NCBI GenBank assembly: GCA_021791715.1
Contig: JAJYWB010000004.1
Location: forward strand, 1-64,000
DNA from: Planctomycetota bacterium
Lineage (GTDB): Bacteria; Planctomycetota; Planctomycetia; Isosphaerales; Isosphaeraceae
DNA length: 64,000 bases
Direction: 5' to 3'
The position numbers were made by a program, and so were the translations under genes. Positions 19,027-27,263 of the stretch are shown one piece after another (the stretch's first letter is position 1; every line of letters starts with the position of its first letter). Under the pieces are notes generated by a model, which worked only from the letters and a program-made list of their open reading frames with translations, searched no databases and was not told where the DNA came from.

Positions 19027-19106
19027 ACAATTAGCTATAATAAGATGTAATTGCATGTCTGGCACGTAACGTTCGCATGCATGAGCCGCGAAGCCGGCCC
19101 GGACGA

Positions 19107-20315
19107 TCAAGCGAGGCCTTGCTTCCGCGCGAGTTCAAGCGTTCGTCGAGCGACGACGATCTCCTCGTTCGTCGCGACGACGCGGACGGTAACCTTCGAG
19201 TTCGGCTTCGAGACGATCGCCGCGCCTTTTTCGTTTTGAGACGCGTCGAGATCGATCCCCAAAAAATCGAGCCCCGAGCAGATTCGCGCGCGAATCGCCG
19301 GAGCGTGTTCGCCGATTCCACCCGTGAAAACGAGCGTGTCGAGCCCCCCCAGAACCGCCGCGAGCCCCCCGAGATGCTTGCGCGCGATATGACAAAACAC
19401 GTTCAACGCAAGCTCGGCTCGGTCGTTCCCCGCCTCGACCGCGAGCAGGTCGGCGACGTCGGGGGAAATCCCCGATACGCCCAATAAACCCGATTTCTTG
19501 TTCACCAAATCGTTTAATTCTTTTGAAGATAACTTTTTTTGTTTAAGTAAGTGGATCAAAACACCCGGATCAAGATCTCCCGAACGCGTTCCCATCATCA
19601 ACCCCGCGGCGGGGCTGAACGCCATCGTCGTGTCGACGCACGCCCGATCAAGGATCGCCGCCATGCTCGCCCCGCTCCCGAGATGCGCGACGATCACTCG
19701 CCCCGCGGCCGCCGCGGAATCGAGCCGTTCAAGTTCACCGAGAATATATTCATAAGAGAGCCCATGAAATCCGTAGCGAACGATCCCCTCGTCGGCCGAT
19801 TCGTACGGTATCGGCAACGTCCGCGCAACCCGCGGGATGTGCGCATGAAACGCGGTGTCGAAACAAGCGACCTGGCGGATCCTGGGAAGTTCACGCTCGA
19901 TCGCCGCGACCGCGTCGAGCTCGATCGGCATGTGATCGGGGTCGATCGCGATCAGCCCGCGCAGCTCGGCGACGAGAGCCGAATCGATCCAAGCGGGTTC
20001 CGACCGCCGCGCCCCCCCGTGGACGATCCGATGGCCGACGAATTCAATTTGATCCAATTGCGATTGTTTTTTCAAATGTTCAATAAGCGCCGCGATCGGA
20101 TCGACGCTCGGTTCGAGCTTCTCCTTCACCGTCGTTTTCGCGGCGAGATCGACGATCTGGATCGTACAGCCCTCGAGGCCGATTCGATCGATCTTCCCCG
20201 TTAAGATCGCGTGCGGATCGCCCCCTTCGCGGTCGTCGCGGCCGAAGATCGCGAACTTGAGACTCGACGAACCTCGATTGATCGTCAGCACGCGTCGCGG
20301 TTTAATCGTCGTCAT
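19107..20315 (-). CDS. ackA: Acetate kinase
   Basis: Acetate kinase interconverts acetate plus ATP and acetyl phosphate plus ADP. The 402-residue length is normal. Visible motifs are the phosphate-binding N-terminal TINRGSSSLKF (usually NAGSSSLKF, here Arg), GHRIVHGG, FDTAFHAHIP with the catalytic Asp-Thr, RYGFHGLSYEY, HLGSGASMAA, TRSGDLDPGV and the C-terminal FTGGIGEHAPAIR. ATG 20315 gives the typical start; 12 further codons upstream are open. No phosphotransacetylase gene is adjacent. The gene is convergent with the exchanger gene. An AT-rich codon islet lies at 19497-19560. Confidence 0.96.
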   Translation of the reverse strand: MTTIKPRRVLTINRGSSSLKFAIFGRDDREGGDPHAILTGKIDRIGLEGCTIQIVDLAAKTTVKEKLEPSVDPIAALIEHLKKQSQLDQIEFVGHRIVHGGARRSEPAWIDSALVAELRGLIAIDPDHMPIELDAVAAIERELPRIRQVACFDTAFHAHIPRVARTLPIPYESADEGIVRYGFHGLSYEYILGELERLDSAAAAGRVIVAHLGSGASMAAILDRACVDTTMAFSPAAGLMMGTRSGDLDPGVLIHLLKQKKLSSKELNDLVNKKSGLLGVSGISPDVADLLAVEAGNDRAELALNVFCHIARKHLGGLAAVLGGLDTLVFTGGIGEHAPAIRARICSGLDFLGIDLDASQNEKGAAIVSKPNSKVTVRVVATNEEIVVARRTLELARKQGLA

Positions 20316-20395
20316 GGCGCGCTCCGAAAAGGGATTTCGAGAACCTCTCAAGCATAGCCTCGAACCCGCGACCGGGCGACAAAAACTCGAATCGC

Positions 20396-21073
20396 ATGAA
20401 CCGATTATTGAAAGTTACTGTTAACATGATCGATAATAACAAACCGTATTTATTTCGATTCGTTTTGGCGAGCGCCTCGCCGCGACGGCGAGGTTTGTTG
20501 GAGGATGCGGGTTATTCGTTCGAGGTCGATCCCGCTTTGATCGTCGAGCCCGAGCCCGAAGAGGGTTTCGATCCCGTCGAATACACGGCGCGGACGGCTT
20601 GGCTCAAGGCTCGATCGGTCGCGGCGCGACGGCCGAACGACCCGATCCTCGCCGCCGACACGGTTTGCGCGGTCGACGCCAAGATCCTCGGCAAACCAGT
20701 CGATCGAGCCGACGCCGAAAGGATGATTCGCCTGCAAGAAGGACGCGATCTCGAAGTGTTGACAGGCTTATGTTTATATCGTGGAATTGATAACGTGTGG
20801 ATTGGATGTGTCGAAACGAGCGTCGTCAGGTTCGCGCGTTTGACCGAACGCGAGCGCGAGGCTTTTCTCGACACGGGTCGTTGGCGAGGCAAGGCGGGCG
20901 CCTACGGCGTGCAGGATCGCGATCCGTTCGTCTCGGTCGTTTCGGGGAGCTTCACCAATGTCGTCGGCCTGCCGATGGAGCGGGTCGCCGATTTGTTCGT
21001 CGAGTTCGCCGAATCGTTGACCGCGACGAATCGCCTCAATCGTGTATCCCGACGGCCCGACGGCGCGTTATGA
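20396..21073 (+). CDS. Maf-family nucleoside triphosphate pyrophosphatase
   Basis: Maf proteins hydrolyse non-canonical or specific nucleoside triphosphates to monophosphates and influence division. The 225-residue product shows the family N-terminal LASASPRRRGLLEDAG, the catalytic aspartate in ILAADTVC, GKPVDRADAERM, EVLTGLCL and the late GKAGAYGVQ. These place it near the dTTP/UTP-specific or 7-methyl-GTP-type Maf enzymes, not distinguished here. ATG 20396 and ATG 20426 are both possible starts; the extra ten residues are not conserved. The 5' part lies in an AT-rich islet. Its end overlaps the upstream open region of the next gene but not the start I chose for it. Confidence 0.92.
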   Translation: MNRLLKVTVNMIDNNKPYLFRFVLASASPRRRGLLEDAGYSFEVDPALIVEPEPEEGFDPVEYTARTAWLKARSVAARRPNDPILAADTVCAVDAKILGKPVDRADAERMIRLQEGRDLEVLTGLCLYRGIDNVWIGCVETSVVRFARLTEREREAFLDTGRWRGKAGAYGVQDRDPFVSVVSGSFTNVVGLPMERVADLFVEFAESLTATNRLNRVSRRPDGAL

Positions 21074-21137
21074 TGCGTTTTATCAGGGAATGTGCGCAAA
21101 GCGCGATCGAATTCGAATCGTGAAGGGAGCGGGCGCC

Positions 21138-22169
21138 ATGGAGCGAGACCGAGCCGAAACCAAACCCGGCCGAATGTACTGGGGCGCGATCTCGCTCGTG
21201 CCGATCGGCCTCGGCGTCGTGATCGGATTGATTTTTTTAGTTATGAATAATTACCAGTATTCTCAAGCCGCGGCGAAGCCCGCCCCCAAGCCCGCGCCGA
21301 TCGACGGCGAGCGCGCTTACGGCTATTTGAAGACGATCTGCGCGATCGGTCCCAGGATCGCGGGATCGGCGGCGAACACGAGGCAGCGCGAACTCGTTAA
21401 GGCTCATTTTGAGAAATGCGGAGCGACGGTGCGCGACGAGGCGTTCACCGCTTCGCACCCGAGAGACGGAACACCCGTACCGATGGTGAATCTCGTCGGT
21501 TCGTGGAATCCCGACCGTTCCGAACGCGTTTTGATCGCGGCTCATTACGACACGCGTCCTTATCCCGATCAAGACCCGAACCCCGCGAAACGTCGCGATC
21601 CGTTCATCGGAGCGAACGACGGCGCCTCGGGAACCGCTTTGTTGATGGAATTGGCGAATCATCTGAAAGATTGGCCCACGCCGTGGGGGGTCGACCTCGT
21701 TCTGCTCGACGGCGAGGAGCTCGTTTATCAAGACGGCGACGAATATTTTTTGGGGTCGAAAGAGTTCGGACGCGCGTACAAGGAGCGGCGGGCGCGGGAT
21801 CCGCAATCGCCGCGGTATGTCGCGGGAATTGTATTAGATATGATTGGCGATCGCAACCTTCAGATCGCGCGCGAGCCGAACAGCGTCGAGTTGGCGCCGG
21901 CGCTCGTCCGCGACGTCTGGGGGGTCGCGGCTTCGCTTCGTTCGCGCGTATTCGTTAACGATTTCGGCAGGCGGGTTCTCGACGATCATCTCCCGCTCAA
22001 CGAGGCGGGGATTCCGACGATCGACATCATCGATTTTGATTATCCGAGATGGCACACGACGGGGGACGTACCCGAGGCGTGTTCGGGGGCGAGCCTGGCG
22101 CAGGTGGGTCGCGTGCTCACGTCGTGGCTCGCCGTTCCCAAACCCGCTCCGCGAACGAGGCGCAGGTGA
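21138..22169 (+). CDS. Membrane-anchored M28-family peptidase/glutaminyl cyclase-like protein
   Basis: The 343-residue protein has one N-terminal membrane helix (about 15-36), a Pro/Ala linker and an extracytoplasmic zinc domain of the M28 fold. Zinc-site landmarks appear in order: AAHYDTRPYP, GANDGASGTALLMEL, DGEEL, VLDMIGD and WHTTGD. The combination HYDTR, GANDGASG, DMIGD and WHTTGD is closer to glutaminyl-peptide cyclotransferases than to aminopeptidases. It may therefore cyclise N-terminal glutamine rather than hydrolyse peptides. ATG 21138 follows a GGGAG-type site; an upstream ATG at 21042 overlaps the maf gene and lacks one. Fold assignment is firm, activity uncertain. Confidence 0.87.
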   Translation: MERDRAETKPGRMYWGAISLVPIGLGVVIGLIFLVMNNYQYSQAAAKPAPKPAPIDGERAYGYLKTICAIGPRIAGSAANTRQRELVKAHFEKCGATVRDEAFTASHPRDGTPVPMVNLVGSWNPDRSERVLIAAHYDTRPYPDQDPNPAKRRDPFIGANDGASGTALLMELANHLKDWPTPWGVDLVLLDGEELVYQDGDEYFLGSKEFGRAYKERRARDPQSPRYVAGIVLDMIGDRNLQIAREPNSVELAPALVRDVWGVAASLRSRVFVNDFGRRVLDDHLPLNEAGIPTIDIIDFDYPRWHTTGDVPEACSGASLAQVGRVLTSWLAVPKPAPRTRRR

Positions 22170-22487
22170 AACTTCGTTTTCCCCAAGGCCCTCCGCGAAG
22201 GACACTGATAAGCTAGAGGTATTTAAGAGTGCATCCTCTATCGGGAGATACGAGCGACGAGCTGAAGAAAAAAACAACGATAATATATATCCTAATTTAT
22301 TAGGTTGATTGTCAATGATATTTGTAGAAACCAACCTGGATTGATACGCGGGTTTCTCCGGATCGCCGTTTGGTGAAATTTGTGAGCGAATATCGTTCCT
22401 TCGAGCGGCGACGAATCTAAAAGTATTGCATGTGTGAGCATGCGATAATTTTGTGTAGCGTCCTCGCATTCTACCTGGAAAATCGGT
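22170..22487. other. AT-rich spacer without a supported gene
   Basis: This 318-bp region contains one of the longest AT-rich patches of the window (about 22275-22330), with TA-rich runs and short palindromic words. No gene, terminator with a T-tract or recognisable repeat is visible. Confidence 0.5.
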
Positions 22488-22706
22488 TCACTTGCGGGAT
22501 ACCGGAAAATCACGATTTCCCCATCGATGTTTGCAAGCGTTGCAATGCCGGATCGGGTCGCCGCCTTGCGGACAGCATCCTCCGAGAATCAATTTTCCCG
22601 CTTCGAGCTCTTTCACCATTGCGTCGCAATAAGACGGCCTCCCGTAAGAGATGCGCGCAATCTTTGAAGCGCCGCACTGTGGGCATTCGTCAGGTTTTTT
22701 GGCCAT
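22488..22706 (-). CDS. Small zinc-ribbon protein
   Basis: The 72-residue product has two cysteine pairs, CPQCG near the N-terminus and CNACKHRWG near the C-terminus. They frame a conserved-looking middle (KIARISYGRPS, ELEAGKLILGGCC). This is the layout of a small bacterial zinc-ribbon family seen in many phyla, whose function is unknown. The pattern suggests one zinc held by four cysteines. ATG 22706 is preceded by a GAGG-type site, and the residues before it in the open frame are not zinc-ribbon-like. It is isolated from its neighbours. Confidence 0.8.
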   Translation of the reverse strand: MAKKPDECPQCGASKIARISYGRPSYCDAMVKELEAGKLILGGCCPQGGDPIRHCNACKHRWGNRDFPVSRK

Positions 22707-23226
22707 GAAACGCCTCGGTTCGAGATGCGATCGGTCGTATTGGAGATCACGTTCATCATACACGATATCACGCCTCCAAACAAGCGGAATGGTATGACAA
22801 TCGAGCCGATTTTTCGTCGAAACGCGGACTCGAAAATATTCAAAAGTACACTACAAAACCGCGCGTTTCCCGTAATTCGACGCGTCGGCGTTTTGCTTAA
22901 TCGGCTTATCTCGTCGCCTGTTTCGTCGGGTCGATCGAGCCTGTCGATCGAGAAGGCGACGCCGCCGATTCCCCCGCGGGGACGATTCTTGTGTGTCGCG
23001 TTTCCCGCCGACACGAAACTCAAACGAACGATTAATTTTTATGTCAAAGTAACATTACATAATTAATTGATTGTATTTTTGGTGTCGGGTCGGTATGATC
23101 GCCGCCACGCCGCGTTGGGAAATTAAAAGTCGATCGGATTCTCGGCTTCGGTGTTTCGGCGAGAGAATCTTGTTATCATTGTGAGAGATCGCGGGGCGAA
23201 CGTTGAAGGTTCGGCTTCGGAGACGC
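22707..23226. other. Intergenic region with AT-rich islet
   Basis: The 520-bp region separates the zinc-ribbon gene from the three tandem paralogues and must hold the promoter of the latter. A strong AT-rich patch lies at about 23030-23085. Frames of 60-136 codons exist on both strands but lack start signals, motifs and consistent codon use, so I call none. Confidence 0.5.
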
Positions 23227-24471
23227 ATGATGAAATCCTTGCGAACGACGATTCCGGGTTTAATGATCGCGGTGGCGATTTGCGCGGTCGCGATCACCGC
23301 GTTGCGGACCGCGTCCGATCTCTACTTGAAAATGACCTATAGCGCGGTCACGGCGCTGTTGCTGTTCGCGATCGTCGCCGCCAGGTTTCGACGGGGGAAC
23401 AAAAGCGCGTTCTGGTTCGGCTTCGCGGTGTTCGGCTGGGGATATTTCGTATTGAGCAGCGTCAATAACGATTACGATCGAAACTTCGACGACCCTCAAG
23501 CGCGCATGAACTCCAATCTCATCACGTCGAATCTGATCTGTCGACTCGTTCCCCTCATAAGAAAAACGACCTATGAAATCGACAAAATCGAACATATCAC
23601 CGAGAATACGATCGGAGTCGCCGATCTTCTCGTCACGCTGACGATCGCGTTGAGCGGCGGTTTTCTCGCGGTCCTGCTCCGCACGCGCCGCCGCCGTCAC
23701 CGAATCGCGAAATCGAATCCGAGTCGATCCCGGGCGACCAACGCGATCGTCGTGACGTTGATGCTTATCGGACTCGGAGCGTCTCCTCGGATCGCCGCGC
23801 TCGGCTACTTCAATCCACCCCCCCCGCCGATTTTTCCCGCCGAAACGACCAACCGTATCAAAAATAAACTTGATGAAGTCTATCAAAATCAGTTGGATGA
23901 ACAATATGATCTGGTCGCGCGTTTGCTCGTTCAAATGAACGAAAAGCCGCTCTGGAATCGGCCGCCGAAAGATCACGATTCGCCGATATTTCGACTGATC
24001 TGGATGGATCCATATACATTCCCCGTCTGCGTGCGGATCGAAAAGAAAGGTCGGTTCGTCGAGCTTCATTTGGTCGTTCTCGATCGAGTCGCGGATGAGG
24101 CTCCAGGACGAATCGCGATCGAACGGAGATTCCACATCGATGAGAAACAATGGGATCGACTGATCGAGCTCGCGACCGAGGCCGACTTCTGGAAATCGGA
24201 CGAAGGCGAGATCGAAGCTTTTAGAAACTTAGTGGAACTCGGGCTATCCAGAGACATCGATCTGTTTGTCGAGGGCTCCCTGAAAGGGAGATATCGCGTC
24301 ACATTCTTGAACCCCGATCAGAAGACGCGAATTCTCGCGAGTTACATGATCGAGGTTTCGGGCGTTAAGATTCCTTGTTGGTACATGTTCGATACCGGCC
24401 GATCATCGCCGAAAAAAGTAGGGGTCCGGATGAATTCTATGTCGTCGTCTCGATATTTTCCGTGCGATTGA
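23227..24471 (+). CDS. Membrane protein, tandem paralogue 1 of 3
   Basis: I do not recognise a named family for this 414-residue protein. It has about four N-terminal membrane helices (roughly 10-30, 35-55, 60-80 and 135-160), a further helix near 180-200, then a soluble C-terminal domain of about 190 residues. Shared landmarks with the next two genes are LRTASDLYLK, AFWFGFAVFGWGYFVL, CRLVPLIRK, the short block PVCVRIEKK followed by LHLVVLD, and a W-D-R-L-x-E-L stretch. A proline run precedes the soluble domain. ATG 23227 is supported by GGAG a few bases upstream. Function is unknown; the layout suggests a membrane-anchored ligand-binding domain. Confidence 0.78.
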   Translation: MMKSLRTTIPGLMIAVAICAVAITALRTASDLYLKMTYSAVTALLLFAIVAARFRRGNKSAFWFGFAVFGWGYFVLSSVNNDYDRNFDDPQARMNSNLITSNLICRLVPLIRKTTYEIDKIEHITENTIGVADLLVTLTIALSGGFLAVLLRTRRRRHRIAKSNPSRSRATNAIVVTLMLIGLGASPRIAALGYFNPPPPPIFPAETTNRIKNKLDEVYQNQLDEQYDLVARLLVQMNEKPLWNRPPKDHDSPIFRLIWMDPYTFPVCVRIEKKGRFVELHLVVLDRVADEAPGRIAIERRFHIDEKQWDRLIELATEADFWKSDEGEIEAFRNLVELGLSRDIDLFVEGSLKGRYRVTFLNPDQKTRILASYMIEVSGVKIPCWYMFDTGRSSPKKVGVRMNSMSSSRYFPCD

Positions 24472-24539
24472 ATGGATAGTATCGCTCGAGTCGGAGTTGA
24501 GAATCGGAATCGAGACGCCGTTCGATCGCGGGAGAAGAC

Positions 24540-25661
24540 ATGAAACCGAAACGAGCGACGACATCGGGAACGATCATGGCGATCGCGATCCTCTCGTGTG
24601 GATTCATCGCGATCGCTTGCGTGGCGATTCGGACCGCTTCCAATACGTGGGAAAGCGTGCTGCGAACGCTATTGGCCATGATTTTGCTGATCTCTGTAGT
24701 CGCCGCCAGGTTTCGCGAGGATCGGGAGCGCGCGTTCTGGTTGGGCTTCTCCGTATTCGGTTGGAGCGCGTTCGTACTCGGATTCGACGGGTCGACCGGA
24801 ATGTGGAATGGGTTTATGGGATCGCCACGAACTCGCTTGAATCCTAGTTGGCTTGTTTCCGATGTACTTATTGACATTTTGCCGATCGTCCGAAAACCGA
24901 CGAATCTGCTCAAAGAGATCAATCCGATCTCCGAGAAAACGCTCGGATCCCTCCACTCGCTCATGACGATCGTTCTCGCCACATGCGGCGGTTCGATCGT
25001 CGTCGTCGCGACGCGCCGTCGACTTGTGGCGAACGATCGGTATCAACCGATATCCAAAAAATTATGGTTTTTGCATATTACGAGTATTCTGATTATATCG
25101 GCGATGATCGGCGGATCGATCGCCCGATCGGAGTTGAGGAGATATACCGATTCGGCGCGACTCCGATTCATCCCCGCCGGAATGATCGACGAGAGCGTGG
25201 GATTGACGGGGTATGAAATCGAAGATTTCACCAAACGGCTCGTCGCGTCGCGTGAGCGGCCGATCGGCGATCTTGATCAAACCGATCGCGATTTCATAAT
25301 GTTTCGTTTTCTCCAGGAACAGAGTTCTCATTCCTTATGCGTGAGAATCGAGAAAACCGAGTTTGGAGCAAAGCTGCGAGCGGTCGTTCTCGACGACGAA
25401 AACGAGAGTATCGCCATCGAGAAGAACCTGACTCTGACCGTTCCTCAGTGGGACGAACTGCTCAGGCGATCGATCAAGGCGGATTACTGGAACAAATCGT
25501 TCACGAGACGACGATATTCGAGTCGATTCGGCCCTCCGATCTTGATCGAGGGGGTGAAGGATCGAAAGTATCACGCCGTGAATCGGTTTTATGACAACGA
25601 CATTCATTTCGAATCTTTTTATGAGTATATTATTGAATTAACTGGAATTGGAATATATTGA
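24540..25661 (+). CDS. Membrane protein, tandem paralogue 2 of 3
   Basis: This 373-residue protein is homologous along its whole length to both neighbours. It shows IRTASNTWES, AFWLGFSVFGWSAFVLG, DILPIVRKPTN, the CGG-type helix with ATCGGSIVVVATRRR, and the C-terminal block LCVRIEKTEFGAKLRAVVLD followed by a W-D-E-L-L-R stretch. The N-terminal half has the same helix pattern and the C-terminal half is soluble. ATG 24540 is preceded by GGGAG five bases away. It follows paralogue 1 after 68 bp and precedes paralogue 3 after 108 bp, so one transcript is likely. I cannot assign a function. Confidence 0.78.
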   Translation: MKPKRATTSGTIMAIAILSCGFIAIACVAIRTASNTWESVLRTLLAMILLISVVAARFREDRERAFWLGFSVFGWSAFVLGFDGSTGMWNGFMGSPRTRLNPSWLVSDVLIDILPIVRKPTNLLKEINPISEKTLGSLHSLMTIVLATCGGSIVVVATRRRLVANDRYQPISKKLWFLHITSILIISAMIGGSIARSELRRYTDSARLRFIPAGMIDESVGLTGYEIEDFTKRLVASRERPIGDLDQTDRDFIMFRFLQEQSSHSLCVRIEKTEFGAKLRAVVLDDENESIAIEKNLTLTVPQWDELLRRSIKADYWNKSFTRRRYSSRFGPPILIEGVKDRKYHAVNRFYDNDIHFESFYEYIIELTGIGIY

Positions 25662-25769
25662 GATTATTCGATTCGCGATCGTTCCGATTCAAAATCAATT
25701 AGATCGCATATTGGAAATGAATCGTTTCAGTCGACTCATAATCGGACGCCGAGGCGAAGGAGAATGTCG

Positions 25770-26927
25770 ATGACGCGTTGTAGAATCATGCCGGCGGGCC
25801 TGATCGTCGCGATCGTCTTCGGATCGGTCGCGGTCGTCGGATTGAGATCCGCTTCCGAGTTTTGGTATCGCGCATTCTACAGCATGACGGCCGTCTCTCT
25901 TATGTTCGCGACGATCGCGGCGCTTTGGCATTCGAACGTCGATCGCGGCTTCTGGTTCGGCTTCGCGAGCTTCGGCTGGTTCACCTTCGTCTCGCTTTTG
26001 GGGTTACACGGCGAAGCGGTTAAGAAATCCGGAGCGGACCTCGCAGACCATCCCATACCCAAACTGATTGGTACAAACATCTTACTAGAACTTGTTCCTA
26101 TTCTTAGAAAAGCGACGAACGATCCCTTCGAAATCGACCGGATTACGAGATGCACGTTCGGCGTCGTCGCTCTTTTGGCCGTCATCGCGGTTGCGACGTG
26201 CGGCGGCTTCATCGCGGTCGTTTTGAGACGATCGAATCGGCGATTCAAACAGAATGTTACATCGGCATATCGATGCCACAGGGTTGTTTTCGCGTCGATC
26301 GCTTTTACGATCGCAGTCGTCTCACTATGTCTGGGACTCGTTCCGACGATCATGCGCATCGAAACGACCCCGAGGCCGGCGATCCGCTATTTTCCGTCGT
26401 CATCGATCGACGAAATCGCCGGACTAACGAACGATCAGGTCGATATGTACGCCGGGATTCTCCAAGCGATGCGAGAAAGACCGATTTTTGAGGTCGATCG
26501 CGGCTCGGTCGATTCGGCTACGATCCGTATACTAATAGGAACTAGTTATAAGCATCCGATTTGTGTTCGGATAAAAAAAAGCGTCTCGGGCGCCGATCTA
26601 CGCATTGTGGTGGTAGATGGGAGCTTTCATTCGCCCGGTCGAATCGCGATCGACTCGAAGGTTCGACTCGACGAGAGCGCTTGGAACAAGCTGACCAAGA
26701 TGCTTGATCAACTCCACGATTGGAATATTGACTCGAAAACCGGCCTCCCGACAAAAAATATCTCTTCTGATGACACATATCTTCTCGAAATCGTGAGGGG
26801 CGGACGTTATCAAGCGGTGAGCCTTCTCGATCCCGATCCGCCGTTCATGCGATTATTGCGATTTTCGCTCGAATTGTCGGGGCTTCAGTTAAGCCGCAAG
26901 ATGATTCAAGATGATCGAGAAGATTGA
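25770..26927 (+). CDS. Membrane protein, tandem paralogue 3 of 3
   Basis: The 385-residue third copy has LRSASEFWYRAFYS, GFWFGFASFGWFTFV, LELVPILRK, CTFGVVALLAV with CGGFIAVVLRR, and the soluble-domain block PICVRIKKSVSGADLRIVVVD. Where copies 2 and 3 meet the soluble domain they both carry a stretch like SSSIDEIAGLTNDQ. Two ATGs are six bases apart. AAGGAG at 25757-25762 is only one base from the first (25764) but seven from the second (25770), so I chose the second. An AT-rich codon islet at 26056-26117 interrupts otherwise GC-ending codons. Function unknown. Confidence 0.78.
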   Translation: MTRCRIMPAGLIVAIVFGSVAVVGLRSASEFWYRAFYSMTAVSLMFATIAALWHSNVDRGFWFGFASFGWFTFVSLLGLHGEAVKKSGADLADHPIPKLIGTNILLELVPILRKATNDPFEIDRITRCTFGVVALLAVIAVATCGGFIAVVLRRSNRRFKQNVTSAYRCHRVVFASIAFTIAVVSLCLGLVPTIMRIETTPRPAIRYFPSSSIDEIAGLTNDQVDMYAGILQAMRERPIFEVDRGSVDSATIRILIGTSYKHPICVRIKKSVSGADLRIVVVDGSFHSPGRIAIDSKVRLDESAWNKLTKMLDQLHDWNIDSKTGLPTKNISSDDTYLLEIVRGGRYQAVSLLDPDPPFMRLLRFSLELSGLQLSRKMIQDDRED

Positions 26928-27263
26928 CTTTTAACAAGGGAAATGTTGGTTTTGAACTGATCGCATCGTTGGGAAAAACGCGGGACGGCCGGGTGAATCA
27001 TCGGCACGATTCCGAGACGAGTTCGGGAGAGAATTCGTCACAACGGGAAATCGGCGGGGCGATTCGGTGCTGGAAGATGAACCGGACCGGGAGGGCGAAC
27101 CGCCGTGTGAGCCTCTTTTGAAAATCATGATTGAAACGTAGGTTATAATTGCATTTTGAATTAATTATATTAAAGCTGCTCACCAGAAGTTTCTCGCTTC
27201 CAAATGATGATACGGCGCGATATCACGCTGAATTTGCAGAAATCTTTTCGGATACACTCTTCG
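26928..27263. other. Intergenic region between convergent genes
   Basis: This 336-bp region lies between paralogue 3 and the helicase gene, which converge. It holds an AT-rich patch at 27130-27176 and a diverged dispersed repeat at 27178-27206. Two frames of about 65 codons on opposite strands have no supporting signals. No T-tract terminator is apparent. Confidence 0.5.
27178..27206 (+). repeat. Diverged copy of the dispersed hairpin repeat
   Basis: Aligned without gaps to the core of the repeat at 7-36 of this window, this 29-base segment keeps about 23 positions, including GCTCACCAG at its left end. It lies just beside an AT-rich patch in the spacer. The hairpin arms are partly destroyed, so it looks like a decayed copy of the same family. 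Confidence 0.55.
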
